This document shows positions 26,921-37,055 of a stretch of DNA of 38,314 nucleotides, piece by piece (position 1 is the stretch's first letter; every line of letters begins with the position of its first letter). The notes under the pieces were generated by a model, which was given only the letters and a program-made list of their open reading frames with translations, did not search any database and had not been told where the DNA came from. This stretch comes from an uncultured bacterium. Lineage in GTDB: Bacteria; Patescibacteriota; Minisyncoccia; Phycocordibacterales; CAIZLB01. A program made the position numbers and the translations under genes. The DNA is taken from assembly GCA_903936565.1 (NCBI GenBank), contig CAIZVZ010000005.1:1-38314 (forward strand). Direction: 5' to 3'.

Positions 26921-29900
26921 CTACAACCCCCTACCCACCCCCTGAATCAACTCAGAAAGAGCATCGTGAATTTCTATATATAACAAAATCTCTTCTCTAA
27001 TTTCCGTCTGACGTTTACTTAGTGTTTGAACTTTTTTGTTCGTGCTGAGGAAATTATTAAGAGAATAGAAATTTCGTTCTTTGTTGTACTTTAGTATTAA
27101 CTTAGAAACCGTATCCATATTAGATTCCAGAATTCCATAGAATGAATTTAGTATGTTCAACGATTGTAATACACCAGTTTTTTGATACTTTCTTTTTGCA
27201 ATATCTATTTTTTCTATATATTTATCTGCTAAATACACCGACGATGAAAAGAATGAAGATATAGTCGAAGTGGATACCTGGATAGTTACAGAGAGGGTTG
27301 ATGTTGAAGACGTGGATACCGCGTATCTAATTCTCTCTTTCGCTTTTTCAAATAATTCATCAATTGATTCTCTGTTTAAACTATCACCTAAATCAGTTGA
27401 TGTTCCAGTCGTTGTGCTGGTATTAATTTGAATAGGTTTAATACCCTTATCGATTAGACCGTCACCGTTGTTATCAACAGAAATTGTTGTTGTTGAATAA
27501 TTAATATCAATGTTTGTGGCTGGAGTCACAGAAATATTTGGGTAAATTATTTCAGTACCGTCCATTTTTGTAACAATCTGCGCAACACCCACAGCAGAGC
27601 CTTGACCAAAAAAATTTATGTTACTGCCCATCACTCCACCTTGAGATTCTTCACTACCCCCTGAGCTACCACCATACACTACGGAAACAATTCCCGACCT
27701 GTTACCATCAGAATAATTAGTGTAATTCACTACTCTGTTTTCCAAATTCAGCTGATCAAACGGCTTGTTCTGCAAATCAGCAATTGTCTGAAAATTAGGA
27801 GTTAGTATTATTGGACCATATGCATCGACAATCAAAATTTTACTATTATTGAATCTATTTACAAAATCAGAATCGGACGCATCATCAGAAATTTTTGATA
27901 TTCCCGAAAGAACCGATGAATCACCGTAACTCCCCAAAATTGGGCCGGGTTTAGAAAGCGAACCCGACACATAAGAAACGTAAGGACTTGAAAGTAGACC
28001 GAACGAATTCACCATATCACCCTCTTTTTTTGACCTACTTAATATTGCATGAACAATATCCCTGACTCCTGAAGATCTAAATATATCTTTATGCGCAATG
28101 GGATCTTCTCTAAAGAATGCGGGAGCAGTCTTTTTCACTTCATTCTCTTTACCAATATCGACTGTAAAAACAGAGCCTGTCCTTTCTGCTAAATTGTGCG
28201 CAACAACAACACCATCCCCCATCAAGGAATACTTCCTGGTAAAATCAGGAAGAACAACGTTGTTGGTAAAGCAAAAAAGTAAACCGCGGCACTTTGGTTT
28301 AATAAAATTCATTCCAGCAAGAGTAGGTATTCCAACAGGAACGATAGAATAGGTCTTACCAGACAGCGCTGACGAATAATTATCGATTGAATCATGTTCA
28401 GAATTTGCCTTATTAAGCACAAAATCATTCATCGAGAAATTGATGTTTTTGTTTTTCAGAAAGCCATTCAGTAATGGAAATGAATCGACTTTACTAGCCC
28501 CTAGCTTAAATTGAGAAACCGTCCAATCATCAAAGCTAATTATATTTTTCTGATTATAAGCACCACTTGATTCAGTAAAATATGAGTTAGAAGGCAAAAG
28601 CAAATGCACAGAGGACATATTCCTAGCAAGCCCCACCGCCGTTTTCTTGGTCAAAATCAAACCACCAAGCAGATCCTGATTATCACCATAAAGTATCGCT
28701 GGTATTGATTGTGGAGTCCCATACTCCGGTACAGAGACTAGAACAGAAGATTCAATCAAGGAATCATTTCCCTCTTTTTCCAAATCCTCCATAAGAGCCT
28801 TTGCGAGTAGACCTCCATAGCTATGGGCAATAACAATAACCTTACCTGATGGCGACTTATCAGCCATCTCTTTAATTTTATTCTTCAACATCAGCGTGTA
28901 TGAATTCATCTTAATTCCTGAAATGAGTATGTCGGATGGTAAAAATCGCCAATCATATGAGAGCGTCTGAAAGTCAGCAATATTTCCATCTGCCTTTTCT
29001 CGAAACAACAAATCCACCAGACTTTGATAAATATCAATCGAACCAACAGGTCCCAAGAAATTTGTTTTAGTAATAATATCTCTGGTGTAAATCCTAGTAT
29101 CCAAGCTTATGCCGTTGGAATTGAGAAATAGACTCTCCACATCAGCATTCCTATTAGGCTCCCATAATTGATTTTCAGTACCGAGAACCCCATTCCGATA
29201 CAATCTACTTCCTTGAATCCCTGGGATAAATAATACCGAGGAACAACATGGTGAAGATTCTTTAAATGGAACCGCGGAGAACGGAATACTTATCACTCCC
29301 TGAGAATAATCTTCTATTCCGTTTTGATTTCTAATTACATTTGCATAATCATCGGCAGTGTAATTATCATTAGAGCCTAGCGTCGACAAATCGGTTGACT
29401 TAGGACCACTGGCGTTCCCCCACCAATTATCCTTAAAATCAGAAAATGGGCTAAAATTAATAACAACATCACCATTACTCGAAAAATTATTCTGATTAAT
29501 CTTAAAATTACCATTACCACTCAAATTAAAACCGATAAAACATGGACCGATATCAGAGCCTAAAACATTAAGGGTGGTATTAGAAAATCCTTCAATGCAA
29601 GTACCGGAGCTAAAGCTTGAGAGCGACAGAGGTTTTGCAGAAATTGATGATTTCTGAAAGTTTAAGACACTGCCAGAGAAAACATTTATTCCAGAGTTTA
29701 TCTTGACGTCGTTTATTTTTGTCCTATGCACAGCGAGAATGGAGTTTTTAAAAATATCTGCAAACGTATTTCCTGAATAATTATTAATATTCGTTCTATA
29801 CAGCACAGCTCGACTGTCATTTGAATAAAAGGCATTTGACCCTTCAATTTTTATATTATTGATATTGGTTTCAAAAAGGTTAATTTTAGACTTCTTATAT

Positions 29901-30535
29901 AACCCCACCAAAGTTCTTTGTAAATCCACTCCGGCTGGGCCTTGAATATCAATTTTTCTGCCATTAACCACCCCAGCATTATTTATATAGAAAAGATTTT
30001 CATATCCGGATCCTGATATAGATATTTGAGTTGATAGCAAACCCAATACTTTGTATGGCGAGGATGAGTACAATCCGTCAATTATCGCCAGACTAGATGA
30101 TGCGCTAAGTGTTGCGCTACTTAATAAATTCAGACTATACAAAATATCACCAGACGTCGAAATCTTAAATGGATTTGAAATTGGATCAAAATCGTAATTC
30201 GCTTTTTTAGCTATAGTTTCCGAACCGATATTAAGTACTCCCCCATTCACGTAAAATGAACCGTTATCAATTATATCCACAACAGCACCGTTCTCGATAC
30301 TCAAGGATGAACCAGATGAAATTGTTACAACGGCAGAGACCTTGTATTCATAATCAGCTGGCCAAAATTGATGGTCGGTGATTATAAATGGAGTATCAAT
30401 AACCTTTATGAGTTTTGTGCCACCATCAGGTGCACCACCAGACGCAGCCCTCACTACATCAGCATCAAAAACAATACTTGTGATTATTAAAATTAAAACA
30501 GCTAGTTTTACCAACAAATTATATCTTTTATTCAT
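26921..30535 (-). CDS. Large secreted beta-helix / LCAT-like lipase protein
   Basis: 1204 residues from ATG 30535 (numbering below is from a GTG two codons upstream). Signal peptide about 10-33. Residues about 50-400 form beta-solenoid rungs ending in the DNWWGNASGP motif (371-380). An alpha/beta-hydrolase of the lecithin:cholesterol acyltransferase family follows: PGIQGS (440-445, oxyanion loop), YDWR (529-532, an LCAT hallmark), nucleophile S574 in AHSYGG, likely acid D776 in MGDGVV and likely base H817. Near residue 1000 DNNGDGLID looks like a calcium-binding loop; the C-terminus is coiled-coil-like. It probably acts on lipids or esters outside the cell; such an enzyme could help a small symbiont obtain host lipids (inference). 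-10 TATACT lies 7 nt before the ATG. Confidence 0.8.
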   Translation of the reverse strand: MNKRYNLLVKLAVLILIITSIVFDADVVRAASGGAPDGGTKLIKVIDTPFIITDHQFWPADYEYKVSAVVTISSGSSLSIENGAVVDIIDNGSFYVNGGVLNIGSETIAKKANYDFDPISNPFKISTSGDILYSLNLLSSATLSASSSLAIIDGLYSSSPYKVLGLLSTQISISGSGYENLFYINNAGVVNGRKIDIQGPAGVDLQRTLVGLYKKSKINLFETNINNIKIEGSNAFYSNDSRAVLYRTNINNYSGNTFADIFKNSILAVHRTKINDVKINSGINVFSGSVLNFQKSSISAKPLSLSSFSSGTCIEGFSNTTLNVLGSDIGPCFIGFNLSGNGNFKINQNNFSSNGDVVINFSPFSDFKDNWWGNASGPKSTDLSTLGSNDNYTADDYANVIRNQNGIEDYSQGVISIPFSAVPFKESSPCCSSVLFIPGIQGSRLYRNGVLGTENQLWEPNRNADVESLFLNSNGISLDTRIYTRDIITKTNFLGPVGSIDIYQSLVDLLFREKADGNIADFQTLSYDWRFLPSDILISGIKMNSYTLMLKNKIKEMADKSPSGKVIVIAHSYGGLLAKALMEDLEKEGNDSLIESSVLVSVPEYGTPQSIPAILYGDNQDLLGGLILTKKTAVGLARNMSSVHLLLPSNSYFTESSGAYNQKNIISFDDWTVSQFKLGASKVDSFPLLNGFLKNKNINFSMNDFVLNKANSEHDSIDNYSSALSGKTYSIVPVGIPTLAGMNFIKPKCRGLLFCFTNNVVLPDFTRKYSLMGDGVVVAHNLAERTGSVFTVDIGKENEVKKTAPAFFREDPIAHKDIFRSSGVRDIVHAILSRSKKEGDMVNSFGLLSSPYVSYVSGSLSKPGPILGSYGDSSVLSGISKISDDASDSDFVNRFNNSKILIVDAYGPIILTPNFQTIADLQNKPFDQLNLENRVVNYTNYSDGNRSGIVSVVYGGSSGGSEESQGGVMGSNINFFGQGSAVGVAQIVTKMDGTEIIYPNISVTPATNIDINYSTTTISVDNNGDGLIDKGIKPIQINTSTTTGTSTDLGDSLNRESIDELFEKAKERIRYAVSTSSTSTLSVTIQVSTSTISSFFSSSVYLADKYIEKIDIAKRKYQKTGVLQSLNILNSFYGILESNMDTVSKLILKYNKERNFYSLNNFLSTNKKVQTLSKRQTEIREEILLYIEIHDALSELIQGVGRGL

Positions 30536-30623
30536 ACGCACAAGTATAAATAAACAACATAATGCCTCTATAAATATTTTATAGAGAATTGCAGAAGATT
30601 GTTTATAGACTACTTTTTTATTT

Positions 30624-30725
30624 TTACTTAGTTAAGATGTGTGCTGAGATAACAAAAACCGCAAAACCAACTATTAGAATCAAGAGGAAACCGACTATCA
30701 ACTTAAAAGAATTTTTGTCGAACAT
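30624..30725 (-). CDS. 33-residue single-TM peptide
   Basis: ATG 30725 to TAA 30624 encodes MFDKNSFKLIVGFLL-type sequence: a short basic-polar N-terminus, one clear hydrophobic helix (about 9-28) and a basic end (AHILTK). TAATAT lies 7 nt upstream of the ATG, matching the leaderless pattern of its neighbours. It sits alone between the lipase and the S-layer terminator. Function unknown; small size makes it a tentative call. Confidence 0.45.
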   Translation of the reverse strand: MFDKNSFKLIVGFLLILIVGFAVFVISAHILTK

Positions 30726-30846
30726 TATCTATATATTAGCATCCCTTCTGCAATTATCCAAAATCACCTACTACTAGGCGATTTTATTGAATCGTCCGCT
30801 AAAATAAATCATCAACTAAATATGATTTGATTAAATTTTATCCAAA

Positions 30847-30876
30847 CAAAAACCACCTCTTGCGAGGTGGTTTTTG
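30847..30876 (-). terminator. Strong terminator of the S-layer-like gene
   Basis: CAAAAACCACCTC and GAGGTGGTTTTTG form a perfect 13-bp stem with a 4-nt loop and U-rich flanks on both strands. Confidence 0.9.
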
Positions 30877-30928
30877 TTTTAGCTTAACTCATTACTGAGT
30901 CAATCAAGCTAAAATTAAGATACTATGA

Positions 30929-32743
30929 TTAGTAACTTATTACGGCCTTTAGAGTACTACCAATTGTAGAAGCACTTAGTGTTCCGTCACCTGTAATAGC
31001 ACCACCTACGTAATTTGTTCCATATTTCAATCCAGTGATTGAGTATGTTCCAGAAACAGTAGTTGGAGCTCCAGATGATTTAAATGAAGCTGTAAATACC
31101 TTTGTTGCTCCTGGAGCAATATAGAAGTAATTATTAGCTAGATCATTTGTACTATCGTTATCACTAAAGTTGCTCAATGCAATTGTACCAACTGATGCGC
31201 CTGATGTGGCTACTGTCAACGCATTTGTTGATGTAGCACTTACATAAATTGGATTGTTACCCGCTGTCAAACTGTAAGTAAACGTAAATGCCGCTGTTGA
31301 GCTAGCACCTGTGTTTGCTGTTACAGTAACTGGGCTAACAGAAAGGGCACTAACTGTTACACCTGAAGATGTAAAAGCTAGAACATTTGACCTCAAAACA
31401 ACACTGTTTGCTGAAACACTATTATATGTTGAGTCAATTACAGACAGCTTTGTTGAATCCAAAGTTGTATATACTGTTGAGTTGTCATATGTATTGCCTG
31501 CTGTGTTAGCAGCAAGAGTTGCTTGGACAGTAATAGGTGTGTAAACATCAGCAGCTAGAGGTATTGTCAAGTTTGTGAATACCGCTGAAGTTGCTGTTAA
31601 TGTACTTGCTGAATATGTTAATCCACCAACCTTGATTTGAACATTAGCAAACATAGTTGCTACTGTTCCTGTTCCCGAAGTTGTCAAACCAACTGTCAAA
31701 CCTTGAAGTGTTGAAGCTTGATTTTGTGACTTAATGTCATAAATAGCTAAAGGAACATTTTGTGTTTGAGCCGCTGTTGAAACTTGAACAACTGACGCTG
31801 CTGGTGAAGCAGAGTTGTTTGTTACAACCAATTGTCCAATGTTTGTACTTTGGTAACCAAATGGTCGAGATCCTCCAGTAGGAATTGATGTGTCTGTAAC
31901 ACCTGTTCCGTCAACCGCACGAACTTGCGCTGAAAGAACATTGAGTCCTAGACCTACTACAGAAGCACGATCAGTTACAGGTGTAAACGATGCATTAAGT
32001 GTCAAGTATTTAGCTTGAGTTGCCTTAATAACAAGTCCTGTAACAGGAACATTGATTCTGTATTGTGTACCAACTGTAAGCTCAGTGAAGTTTGAAGCAT
32101 TTAGGTTTGAAACTGTTCCCACAACCCTTCCTGTCTCATCCTTAACTGTGACTGCATTAGCGTATAACCAGAAACGAGTATCAAAATCAAATGAAAGATT
32201 TGTTACTGCCATGTCTGATGCTGCTGCTTGCAATTTATAACTAGCCAAGTCATATGCTTGACCCTTGTAAGCTGTAACTCCTGATGGTGTTGTCCATAGA
32301 GATGTTGCAAGTGTTCCTGCAACTCCTGGAGTTGCAATTCCTGCTGTAGCTGTTGTTCCACCAGTTGTTGTAGTTGTTGTACAAGCTTGACCAGTTACTG
32401 AACTGAACAATGCGCCTGCTCCACAACCTGCAACACCAGTTGAAACTGTTGTTCCCTCAAGATTCAAAGCTGCACGAGTAGCTGGACCAACTTGTCCAAC
32501 TGCTGAGATTTGCTTTGAAACTTGATATGCCTTAACTGCGGCAACTGTTAAATTACCAAAGTATCCTGTAGGTTGAACTGACAGTAATCCCTTTGATGCA
32601 AGAAGAGTCTGAAGTGCAGTTACTTCTGGACCTGTTGAACCCTTCTTAAGTGTCTTTGTAAATGTGTCCCCTGCTGCTGATGCTGTTGTTGCAACAAGAG
32701 CGAAAGCAAGAGCCAACATTAATACTGTTGAAATTTTCTTCAT
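30929..32743 (-). CDS. S-layer-like surface protein with N-terminal peptidoglycan-binding domain
   Basis: 604 residues. Signal peptide 1-23 (KKISTVLMLALAFALVATTASA). PG_binding_1 domain about 27-95 (LKKGSTGPEVTALQTLLASKG...GYFGNLTVAAVKAYQ...VGPATRAAL). Then a Cys pair (VAGCGAGALF, GQAC), a Thr-rich linker, and a long Ser/Thr/Ala/Val-rich beta-sandwich region to the end. Composition is typical of S-layer or abundant surface proteins; charged residues are few. Strong promoter, leader of about 500 nt with stem-loops, and a very strong terminator suggest high expression. It is probably the main surface-layer protein, fixed to the wall by its PG domain and exported through Sec. The next upstream gene is a wHTH regulator. 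Confidence 0.85.
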   Translation of the reverse strand: MKKISTVLMLALAFALVATTASAAGDTFTKTLKKGSTGPEVTALQTLLASKGLLSVQPTGYFGNLTVAAVKAYQVSKQISAVGQVGPATRAALNLEGTTVSTGVAGCGAGALFSSVTGQACTTTTTTGGTTATAGIATPGVAGTLATSLWTTPSGVTAYKGQAYDLASYKLQAAASDMAVTNLSFDFDTRFWLYANAVTVKDETGRVVGTVSNLNASNFTELTVGTQYRINVPVTGLVIKATQAKYLTLNASFTPVTDRASVVGLGLNVLSAQVRAVDGTGVTDTSIPTGGSRPFGYQSTNIGQLVVTNNSASPAASVVQVSTAAQTQNVPLAIYDIKSQNQASTLQGLTVGLTTSGTGTVATMFANVQIKVGGLTYSASTLTATSAVFTNLTIPLAADVYTPITVQATLAANTAGNTYDNSTVYTTLDSTKLSVIDSTYNSVSANSVVLRSNVLAFTSSGVTVSALSVSPVTVTANTGASSTAAFTFTYSLTAGNNPIYVSATSTNALTVATSGASVGTIALSNFSDNDSTNDLANNYFYIAPGATKVFTASFKSSGAPTTVSGTYSITGLKYGTNYVGGAITGDGTLSASTIGSTLKAVISY

Positions 32744-33248
32744 ATGAATTTTTATAAAATTATTTTAAAGATATTGTCATCCGCTTAACTTTTAAAATTA
32801 TTAATGTGCGGAATCAAATACCCTCGGGTTTTTAATACTAACCGTACGAACCCGTAGAGAAATTCAATCTTGTATTCCATTAATGAATATTCGATTGAAC
32901 ACCTTTATGGGTTCGTACTTGTTGACTGTGAACAATCAACGGAATAACGGGAATTTGTGACGCCCTAATCTTTCAATTAAGGAATCACGATTACTTCCCC
33001 ATCTCAATTTCTTCCTAACGGTTTTAAGGTTAAAAAGTCGACTCAAGATAAGGTGGAAGCACATAAGCTATTGGGAGTCAGACGTTCAGGATTAAGGGAT
33101 AATTGGCGGAATTACAGGTTTATGCCGAATCTATCAATTTAGTTGTCAAAGTGCCGTCTATTTCAGTATAGTATTTAGAGCCTTATTTAGCAACATATTG
33201 CCAAAAAACACTCAAATCTACGCCTGTACACATAATGACGGTGTACAG
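32744..33248 (-). promoter_or_regulatory. Long structured 5' leader of the S-layer-like mRNA
   Basis: About 500 nt without a gene. Its 5' end is a stem-loop (TGTACAC/GTGTACA, 33225-33247) at the predicted first transcribed bases. Closer to the gene a nested stem spans 32845-32917: outer TACGAACCC/GGGTTCGTA, inner TTCAATC/GATTGAA. Such leaders commonly stabilise abundant mRNAs. No Shine-Dalgarno precedes the ATG. Confidence 0.65.
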
Positions 33249-33254
33249 TCAGTA

Positions 33255-33283
33255 ATATTACAGAAAAACCCCTCTTTAGTCAA
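33255..33283 (-). promoter_or_regulatory. Promoter of the S-layer-like gene
   Basis: TTGACT, 17 nt, TAATAT on the minus strand, the strongest promoter match in the intergenic region of 650 nt. About 505 nt upstream of the start codon. Confidence 0.65.
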
Positions 33284-33396
33284 TAACTAAACAAAATCGT
33301 CAAATCCCATTTGAGCTTTTTAATTAAAGACTATTTATGATTTTGTGTGTCCTTTTTTATGTCTTTTAGATGACTCTTTTTGTTATAAAAGACACA

Positions 33397-34329
33397 CTAA
33401 GCTAATATGTATTTACTCCACCTTCTTTCCCCTATTTTTTTCAGTACCCCATCATATATAAGCGTGTTAAGCTCTCTCTGAATTGTCTTCTCACTACAAT
33501 CCTTAATGTTATCGGAAATGTCTTTAATAGATGATTCTCCTATCTCCCTTATTATACCGAGTATAAGCTGTTGTCTTTCATTCTTTTGCATCACAGATTT
33601 TGCCACACCAACGGTTTCAACTGCTACTGTTATATTTTGCAATTCTCCAACCTCAGTATTTTCCATAACCTTAGTCTTAACCCCAGCATAACTTGCAGAC
33701 CTAAGATCTGATGATGTCGGAGCAATTATGGTATTTTCAATAACAACCTCCTCTTTGGTTTTTTTGTCTGTAGAAACTTTTTCTGATGTAAATATTTTAC
33801 CTGGAACACTTGAAGTAGCTGGAGTTGACATTGTGGTAGATATAGATGAATTCAAATTTGTCTTAAATCCAAGAACCTCATCATTAAGGACAAAACCTTG
33901 TCCTGTTGTACTTGGTCTATCCCTGTCCTCTATAACCGAAATAAAATTCTTAACTTCAGACTCAAGGACGTTATGATTAGGAATCGATGTCATACCAACA
34001 TTTGACGCCACCTTAGATAAGGAAACAATTTCAACACAAAGGCGACTGATTTGATTTAGTATCTCTTTCCTATATGGAGATGACGATGTTATTAAGGACA
34101 ATGAAACCCTCAACAGCTCGGTACCTGATTTTCTTAGGTTGTCCTTTATGGAATCCCCTAGTGGGAAGAAGTCTGTTATTAGGTATATTGCCATACAAAG
34201 TCTCTCTGATTTCTTGTGTACAAAATTAAAATACGGATCGGAATTAAAGAAACTGAGCGACGCCAAATCGAACGCCTGGCCCACATCATTATTCTCATTA
34301 TTTAATTCATTGTCTCTTAGGTTATTCAT
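33397..34329 (-). CDS. Regulator-like protein with C-terminal winged helix
   Basis: 310 residues. The N-terminal third (about 20-130) is helical, with SERLCMAIYLITDFFP and LNQISRLCVEIVSLSKVAS. The middle (about 130-240) is a Ser/Thr-rich linker. The C-terminal 65 residues form a DeoR-type winged helix: NERQQLILGIIREIGESSIKDISDNI, then CSEKTIQRELNTLIYDGVLKKIGERRWSKYIL. It is probably a DNA-binding protein; its position directly upstream of the S-layer promoter makes that gene a candidate target (inference). It is divergent from ftsK. No family name beyond the HTH type is supported. Confidence 0.75.
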   Translation of the reverse strand: MNNLRDNELNNENNDVGQAFDLASLSFFNSDPYFNFVHKKSERLCMAIYLITDFFPLGDSIKDNLRKSGTELLRVSLSLITSSSPYRKEILNQISRLCVEIVSLSKVASNVGMTSIPNHNVLESEVKNFISVIEDRDRPSTTGQGFVLNDEVLGFKTNLNSSISTTMSTPATSSVPGKIFTSEKVSTDKKTKEEVVIENTIIAPTSSDLRSASYAGVKTKVMENTEVGELQNITVAVETVGVAKSVMQKNERQQLILGIIREIGESSIKDISDNIKDCSEKTIQRELNTLIYDGVLKKIGERRWSKYILA

Positions 34330-34536
34330 GGTCTTTTATGTTGTCTTTTAACTACCCCCATTCTTTTCTTCCCTTTTGTCCTTGATAGATTTGCCCCAAA
34401 AAGTCAAAGCTGGGTGGCAAGTTCAAAGACATTATATATAAGTCAGCACCAATTACAAGTCCCAGAGTATAGGACAGTGTGTTTTAATTTGCACTAATTT
34501 TTAACCTTGGATAATACATGTTAAAATAAAGGGAAT

Positions 34537-36987
34537 ATGGCAAACAGAGACAAGAAAAAACACAAGAAAGAGAAGGAGGTGGTAAAAGAATACAAACGAG
34601 GACCCTACAAATTATCCACTGAAGAAGGTGTGATTGAGCAAAAAGTACTCAAATCAAGCACTGTACAAAGTGTCTGGGGAATAGCTACGTTTGTATTAGC
34701 AATCTTTTTCCTTTTTGCATCACTTAATAGAGGTGGTTATATCGGCAATGCGGTGTATGGGGCATTTTCCAATCTCCTCGGTCTTGGATACTACCTAATA
34801 CCACTAGCTTGTCTTCTATTATCAATCGCCTTCTTTGGGGAGAGAAACAAGAAATTCTACCTTTCAAAATCACTAGGCGCCCTACTTTTCCTACTGTCGT
34901 CCCTTGGAATCATTAGTCTAATAAATCTAGACAGCGGGGGGTTTGTAGGAAAGGAAATCGTAGCGCGACCATTAATTAAACTTTTTGACTATCCAACCAG
35001 CTACGTTATTACCATAGCACTTTCGATTATATCAATACTTATTATATATGACTCATCAATCCGAAAGGAACATCTGATGTTTTGGAGACTGTTTGGTAAG
35101 AAGGCCAATACCGAGGATGAAGAATCAGAGAACGACGGCAGTATAAAAGAGACAGAGGATGAAAAGATTTCAAAATCTATTAAGGAAGCTGAGGCTAGTG
35201 CTGCAGGAAACAGACCTACTGTTGACTCGGTGACGACCTCTAAACTTGCTGGCAAGGAAGCTGAAAATGCGAATGTTAAGATAGACCAAAACAAAACCGG
35301 AACACCTGATGGAAAATCTTCAAAAGAGAAGGATGACGAATCAATCGACCTTAAGGCAAAGAGCACTTGGAGTGGAAAAACTTTTGTACCTCCCCCACTA
35401 TCAATACTAGAACAAGACAAAGGAAAGCCAGGTGTCGGAGACATCAAAGCAAATGCCAACATCATCAAAAGAACTCTGCAGAACTTCGGTATCGATGTTG
35501 AGATGGATGAAGTTTCAATTGGACCATCAGTTACAAGATATGCCCTTAAGCCAGCAGAGGGGGTTAAGCTTTCAAAAATCCTTGGACTTCAAAACAATTT
35601 ATCACTTGCACTTGCCGCTCACCCGATTAGAATTGAGGCACCAATTCCAGGAAAGTCACTTGTTGGAATTGAAATTCCAAACACAATCAAAACCACAGTT
35701 GGTCTTGGTTCTCTTCTTGCGCAAGAAGAATATCAAAAATCAGAGAAGCCTTTGATGGTTGCGCTTGGAAAAGGAATCTCTGGAAGATCATATTTTACAA
35801 ACCTTGCAAAGGCCCCCCACATGCTTATCGCCGGAGCAACAGGCTCAGGAAAGTCAGTTACAATTCACGCCATTATTGCATCTCTGTTATACAAGAACTC
35901 ATCGGACAATCTTAAATTCATCATGATTGACCCAAAGAGAGTTGAGCTGACAATGTATAACAAGATACCCCACCTTCTAACGCCTGTTATTACAGATGCT
36001 AAGAAATCTATTCTCTCACTAAAATGGGCAGCAAAGGAAATGGAAAGAAGATACAATATCCTTGAAAAGCATGGGATTCGCGATATTGATTCGTATCACA
36101 AGAATATCCTCAAGCCATTGCTAGAGAAGCGAAAGAATGATGGTTTTGTTCAAGGTGAAGAAGCACCTGAGACAATGCCATATATTGTTATTGTCTTGGA
36201 CGAGTTGGCAGATATTATGCAGGCCTATCCAAGAGAATTGGAATCTGGAATTGTTAAACTAGCTCAAATGTCTAGAGCTGTTGGAATTCACCTTATCATT
36301 TCCACTCAACGTCCTTCTGTTAATGTTATTACTGGCCTTATTAAAGCAAACGTTCCGGCCCGTATCGCCCTTCAAGTTGCTTCTCAAATTGACTCGCGAA
36401 CAATTCTTGACATGAGAGGAGCGGAGGAGCTATTGGGGGCTGGAGATATGCTATTCCTTTCAGGTGATATTCCAACACCTATTAGAATTCAATGTGCCTA
36501 TGTCACAGAGAACGAAACAAAGAAATTGGTAAAGTATTTGATAGACTCAGCTGATTCATTACCGCAAGAGATATCATTCAACGGCGATCAAGATGCTTCC
36601 CCTACCCCTGACCCAGTGTTTAGCTCATCCTTTGGTGGAAGTGATGATGAAGACGAGGATGATTTGTATGATGAAGCAAAGCAGCTTGTTATTGAAGCTG
36701 GTCGTGCATCAACTTCGTATTTACAAAGAAAACTACGTGTTGGATATGCCCGCGCAGCAAGATTAATGGACATTCTTGAAGATAAGGGTGTTATTGGACC
36801 ATCTGATGGTTCAAAGCCAAGAGAAATATTGAGCTATAGTGGAAATCAAGGCGGAAACCCATCAAGTAATGGAAAAAATAATGCCGATAATGATATACTA
36901 TATAGCGGATCAAACACTAGCACATCTGAATATAACACCGGAAGTGAAAATTCTGATATAATAGACAACAAGGTCGAGGAAGATTAA
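34537..36987 (+). CDS. ftsK: DNA translocase FtsK/SpoIIIE
   Basis: FtsK pumps chromosomal DNA at the division septum and links segregation to cell division. The 816-residue protein has a basic N-terminal tail, four TM segments (about 44-62, 78-99, 112-130, 157-172), an acidic/charged linker (about 190-285), the alpha domain, the RecA-like beta domain with Walker A GATGSGKS (433-440) and Walker B IVIVLDELADIM (about 548-560), and the STQRPSVNVITGLIKANVPARIA segment. A gamma winged helix follows (about 695-765, DEAKQLVIEAGRASTSYLQRKLRVGYARAARLMDILE, in parts) and then an Asn/Ser-rich tail. Complete. First gene of the plus-strand block. Confidence 0.97.
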   Translation: MANRDKKKHKKEKEVVKEYKRGPYKLSTEEGVIEQKVLKSSTVQSVWGIATFVLAIFFLFASLNRGGYIGNAVYGAFSNLLGLGYYLIPLACLLLSIAFFGERNKKFYLSKSLGALLFLLSSLGIISLINLDSGGFVGKEIVARPLIKLFDYPTSYVITIALSIISILIIYDSSIRKEHLMFWRLFGKKANTEDEESENDGSIKETEDEKISKSIKEAEASAAGNRPTVDSVTTSKLAGKEAENANVKIDQNKTGTPDGKSSKEKDDESIDLKAKSTWSGKTFVPPPLSILEQDKGKPGVGDIKANANIIKRTLQNFGIDVEMDEVSIGPSVTRYALKPAEGVKLSKILGLQNNLSLALAAHPIRIEAPIPGKSLVGIEIPNTIKTTVGLGSLLAQEEYQKSEKPLMVALGKGISGRSYFTNLAKAPHMLIAGATGSGKSVTIHAIIASLLYKNSSDNLKFIMIDPKRVELTMYNKIPHLLTPVITDAKKSILSLKWAAKEMERRYNILEKHGIRDIDSYHKNILKPLLEKRKNDGFVQGEEAPETMPYIVIVLDELADIMQAYPRELESGIVKLAQMSRAVGIHLIISTQRPSVNVITGLIKANVPARIALQVASQIDSRTILDMRGAEELLGAGDMLFLSGDIPTPIRIQCAYVTENETKKLVKYLIDSADSLPQEISFNGDQDASPTPDPVFSSSFGGSDDEDEDDLYDEAKQLVIEAGRASTSYLQRKLRVGYARAARLMDILEDKGVIGPSDGSKPREILSYSGNQGGNPSSNGKNNADNDILYSGSNTSTSEYNTGSENSDIIDNKVEED

Positions 36988-37055
36988 TTATTACCATATT
37001 TTAAATTTGGAATTTCTTTAGAAATTCTTTACAGAAACATTAACTCAATAATTGT

